Below, in pieces: positions 53,233-55,721 of a DNA stretch of 55,721 bases; the stretch's first letter is position 1; each line of letters starts with the position of its first letter. The notes below the pieces were generated by a model. That model searched no databases. It saw only the letters and a program-made list of their open reading frames with translations, and was not told the origin of the DNA. The stretch comes from Nitrospira sp. CG24E (GTDB taxonomy: Bacteria; Nitrospirota; Nitrospiria; Nitrospirales; Nitrospiraceae), in assembly GCA_002869895.2 (NCBI GenBank), contig NEWP02000001.1, positions 53,792 to 109,512 of the forward strand, written 5' to 3'. The position numbers and the translations under genes were made by a program.

Positions 53233-53742
53233 GTGAACCAAAACATTTCTCTTCTGCGATCGATGCTCGCATGCCTGTTGTCGGTGGTCGCGCTCTCAGG
53301 ATGTGCCTTTAATAAACCCCAAGGGCCGGTGTTCGTGCCGCATATGCTCTCGCAATCAGGTAGCGCATTAATTTATGTTTACCGGCCAAAGGGTGAACAC
53401 TTTGGGTCTGACCGTGCCTATTCGCTTGTTGCAAACGGAAAGATTGTTACGGACTTACTGTATGAAGGGTACTATCCATTTGAGGTTGGACCAGGCAAGT
53501 TGTCGCTTGCGGCTGACCTCAAGAAAACAGTGGGGCAGCAACTTAGGGTAGGGCTTCTCGATTTTTCTTTACGTCCAGACGCAGCGACAATGGATATTGA
53601 AACGAAAGCAGGATCTACCTACTTCATAAAGTTCCGTCCTGAAGCACATGCTTTTTCTTTTGAACCGCGGCTCTATCTCATTGCCAACGATGTTGGCGAT
53701 CGCGAGATACGCGATTGCAAGTTGATAGTGAATGAGAAGTGA
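53233..53742 (+). CDS. Predicted lipoprotein, DUF2846-like
   Basis: 169 residues, GTG start with GAGGAG nearby. Lipoprotein signal LLSVVALSGCA. Mature part ALIYVYRPKGEHFGSDRAY, VTDLLYEGYYPFEVGPG and GSTYFIKFRPEAHAF resembles DUF2846, small envelope lipoproteins with a beta-sandwich-like fold. Third apparent cassette gene. Its attC would lie after 53742, where GACCAAC is the only candidate left core. Confidence 0.8.
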   Translation: MNQNISLLRSMLACLLSVVALSGCAFNKPQGPVFVPHMLSQSGSALIYVYRPKGEHFGSDRAYSLVANGKIVTDLLYEGYYPFEVGPGKLSLAADLKKTVGQQLRVGLLDFSLRPDAATMDIETKAGSTYFIKFRPEAHAFSFEPRLYLIANDVGDREIRDCKLIVNEK

Positions 53743-54111
53743 AAACTGCGGACCAACCGCGGCTGCACGTCAGCGGGTGAGGTCGTTGCTTGACTTTGCA
53801 CTTCCGCATCGCTTGCTGTTGGTGCGGCGTGAGTGGCATGGCGTCGATCCCGGCTTGGCTTTCGAAATACGTGACGGCGAGACGCCAAAACGAATCGCGT
53901 AGGGATTGGATGGTGCAAAGTCAGGCAATGACCCCATAACGCGTTTTGACGAGATAGCTGTGTTGACGATTGATATACTCGAGTCTTCAGCCTAAGTGCC
54001 TGAGTCGTGACATCCATGGTGAGATCGAATTGCGGCTCGTCCGGCGGAACTATATGTTTGCTTGATGGTTGAGCAGAAGAGCGTTGATTCCTGCAGGAGC
54101 GTACGATAAGC
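53743..54111. other. Intergenic region without recognised gene
   Basis: About 370 nt. A short pairing region (CCGCGGCTG/CAGCGGG near 53757-53780) could be part of a degenerate attC. The long minus-strand frame across 53673-54134 has no family signal and overlaps the lipoprotein end. No gene supported. Confidence 0.45.
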
Positions 54112-54537
54112 ATGGTCCCACGCCTTTTCATCACCGCAATCTGCTGCCTGGCCGTGTTCTACTTCGTGTATTGGGTGCCGTTCTCTCTTATCATGCCCGA
54201 TCGAACGTCTGACTGGGCGCCATTCGTTGGGTCGGCCATTTGCGCGCTGGCAGTCGGATGGTACGTCTGGCGCAATTTGACGTCAGGATCAGCGGGGCTG
54301 GCCAGTTCTGTTCTCCTGGGTGCCGTCGTGGTGGGCGGAGTGAGTTTTGTCGCAGGCTTCTTCGGTCCAATGATCTTTGCTCCGGGGGCGAACCAGGGCC
54401 CGCTACTGGGGTTGTTCATTACTGGTCCTCTGGGCGCTGTCGCGGGCGCAGTCGGCGGAGGAGTGCTGTGGATGGCGCGAGGCAGAAGGGGCAATGGCCG
54501 GCCTCGTGAGGAGAGGCGCTATCCAACAAGCGGATGA
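54112..54537 (+). CDS. Hypothetical membrane protein
   Basis: 141 residues, ATG with AGGAG about 12 nt upstream. Four predicted helices (ITAICCLAVFYFVYWVPF, WAPFVGSAICALAVGWYV, ASSVLLGAVVVGGVSFVAG and LLGLFITGPLGAVAGAVGG) and a short basic tail. No family recognised. The stop is 8 nt after ATCCAAC (54521-54527), an exact RYYYAAC, as happens when cassette genes end in their attC. Confidence 0.65.
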   Translation: MVPRLFITAICCLAVFYFVYWVPFSLIMPDRTSDWAPFVGSAICALAVGWYVWRNLTSGSAGLASSVLLGAVVVGGVSFVAGFFGPMIFAPGANQGPLLGLFITGPLGAVAGAVGGGVLWMARGRRGNGRPREERRYPTSG

Positions 54538-54784
54538 GGCGGCCTCCCTCCTGCCCAGCCATGTCAGGAAATCCGTTCGGTCTGTCTCAACCTACAAGAT
54601 CGTCTGCTGGTTGCTGCCCGGTGCGGTGAGGTGTGAAAGAGCGCTCAGATATGCGACACGAAGTTGCGAGCCATGAACGCGGAGCCCAAAGGGAGAGTGA
54701 GGTAAAAGGTCGAGCAGTGACCCCATCTTCTTACGCTCGGCAGGGTCGTTACAGGGAGCGGCAACCATCGCTCTGTCGATCCCA

Positions 54785-54953
54785 TTACAACTTATTGGGG
54801 ATGCGCTCGGCGTAGCCGGTCAGCTCCATGTAGCCCTGTCCTTTGATTGGCTGTCCCTGTGTTGTGCCGCGGGCTTCCACTGCGCCTTCCCAGTGGGTGA
54901 CTTGAGTACTGCGTGTGCATAGCAGTGGGTCAGACCTCGTTGTTTTATACTCA
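54785..54953 (-). pseudogene. C-terminal fragment of an AttH/CrtC-like lipocalin-domain protein
   Basis: On the minus strand, VTHWEGAVEARGTTQGQPIK then GQGYMELTGYAERIPNKL and a TAA stop resemble the C-terminus of the AttH/CrtC-like family (YWEGAVDV...GYVELTGYA from memory). An in-frame stop lies just upstream and nothing recognisable continues. So about 50 residues survive of a protein usually near 350. No start or ribosome site. Decayed gene. Confidence 0.6.
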
Positions 54954-55214
54954 AGTTAGGCTGATTGGTTATGATCACCTCCGACCGGCCTGTTCTTGAG
55001 GAGTTGGTGGTTGGATGTGCGGCAGGTCAATATCAGCATACGCCACCAAGCTTCGCCGTCTAACCCGACGGTGGCGCCTTGACAAAAGCACACGGGAGAC
55101 ATATGGTTTAAGCGTTTCCCGCAGGAAAGGCATCGGAGCTGGAAGGGATATCCCGCGAGTTAACCGCAATATCCTAAGCGATTCATGTGAGGCGTTTTCT
55201 TTCGGGGTATTACT
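54954..55214. other. Intergenic region without recognised gene
   Basis: Holds a hairpin (CGCCACC at about 55041 with GGTGGCG at about 55068, containing GTCTAAC) and the hicB leader. No ORF supported. Confidence 0.4.
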
Positions 55215-55421
55215 ATGGAACTCACTGCTGTCCTTACGCCCGCCGAAGAAGGAGGGTATGTTGCGCTCAATCCCGAAACGGGGACTACCACGCAAGGTGA
55301 AACGGTCGAAGAGGCGGTCGCCAATCTGAAAGAGGCGACTGCACTCTATCTATCCGAGTTTCCTCTTCCCGCTCCAGGGCATCCAGTGGTCACCATGTTC
55401 AGCCTTCCAGCGCATGCCTAA
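55215..55421 (+). CDS. hicB: HicB-type antitoxin
   Basis: 68 residues. MELTAVLTPAEEGGYVALNPE then GTTTQGETVEEAVANLKEAT is the HicB domain, with a C-terminal end LPAPGHPVVTMF typical of the short HicB group. It pairs with the overlapping hicA and should neutralise it. This module differs in sequence from 51742-52174 and is not a duplicate of it. Confidence 0.92.
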   Translation: MELTAVLTPAEEGGYVALNPETGTTTQGETVEEAVANLKEATALYLSEFPLPAPGHPVVTMFSLPAHA

Positions 55422-55632
55422 GCTGCCTCGCACCTCCGGAACAGCAATTGTCAAAGCCCTTGAGCATCTCGGTTTCGTAAGGGTTCGCCAATCTGGTAGC
55501 CATGTCATCATGCGCCGCGGATCGAAAGGCTGTGTGGTGCCAATGCATAGCGAGGTCAAAATTGGAACGCTTGCGGGTGTCCTGCGGCAGGCAGAGGTTT
55601 CTACGGAAGAGTTCATGAATGCGCTGCGGTGA
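55414..55632 (+). CDS. hicA: HicA toxin
   Basis: 72 residues. MPKLPRTSGTAIVKALEHLG, VRQSGSHVIMRRG, VVPMHSEVKIGTLAGVLRQA and STEEFMNAL are the HicA (YcfA) domain with the catalytic His in GSHVI. It is an mRNA interferase-type toxin. It overlaps hicB by 8 nt, so translation is coupled. Complete, unlike the copy at 51948. The last 89 bases of the window hold nothing recognisable. Confidence 0.93.
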   Translation: MPKLPRTSGTAIVKALEHLGFVRVRQSGSHVIMRRGSKGCVVPMHSEVKIGTLAGVLRQAEVSTEEFMNALR

Positions 55633-55721
55633 AGGGAAGGGGCTCAGCGATTCATTCCTCCAGGCCGCCTCCATCGAAGTAGATCGATCTTTGCCATTCA
55701 CCAGAAAAGAATGATGGACTC

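Noticed and set aside
55015-55329. 104-codon frame over the hicB leader
   Set aside because: Overlaps hicB in another frame, low-complexity composition and no ribosome site.

Overview
This 55.7 kb window looks like a chromosomal segment of a nitrite-oxidising or comammox Nitrospira. The main evidence is a secreted chlorite dismutase of the Nitrospira type, a urea ABC transporter plus urease, a PII/GlnD/GlnA/AmtB nitrogen-control block, a nitrate/nitrite-type MFS porter, and dense short intergenic repeats. No rRNA or tRNA gene and no CRISPR array was recognised.

Layout. 1-5.3 kb: urea ABC transporter urtA(3' part)-urtB-urtC-urtD-urtE. 5.7-11.5 kb: a small secreted protein, then urease ureA-ureB-ureC-ureF-ureG-ureD, with no ureE seen. 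11.8-13.6 kb: glutamine-dependent NAD+ synthetase. 13.7-17.8 kb: accessory stretch with a Fic protein, a small membrane protein, a DUF433 antitoxin with the remnant of a DUF5615-like toxin, and a lipoprotein. 17.9-18.13 kb: a consensus sigma70 promoter and an intrinsic terminator bracketing about 135 nt without a convincing ORF (candidate small RNA). 18.4-26.4 kb: BBP2-type porin, then amtB-glnK-glnD-glnA. 26.6-36.6 kb: APC permease, a three-gene envelope cluster (beta-barrel, periplasmic binding protein, Tll0287-type haem protein), a ureohydrolase that resembles guanidine hydrolase (guanidinase), and two divergent single-domain GlnE-like proteins, one carrying ACT domains. 36.9-42 kb: two hypotheticals, groEL-groES and an RpoH-type sigma factor. 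42-50.6 kb: NarK-like porter, ribBA, ribH, nusB, purB, chlorite dismutase, purC, purS, purQ. 50.9-55.7 kb: an accessory zone with small ORFs, two hicBA modules (one with a broken hicA), pseudogenes and attC-like sites, which I read as an integrase-less integron cassette remnant.

Together the genes suggest a coherent nitrogen economy. Guanidine could be hydrolysed to urea plus ammonia, urea imported or formed is split by urease, ammonium is taken up by AmtB and assimilated by GlnA, and the pathway is controlled by PII (uridylylated by GlnD) and a split, ACT-equipped adenylylation system acting on Tyr397 of GlnA.

At least eight families of short repeats fill nearly every gap. Several have entered coding regions, supplying start codons (ureD, the APC permease), an internal segment (ureD) or a C-terminal tail (ribH). 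Family names A-I in the entries are my own labels, and assignments were made by eye.
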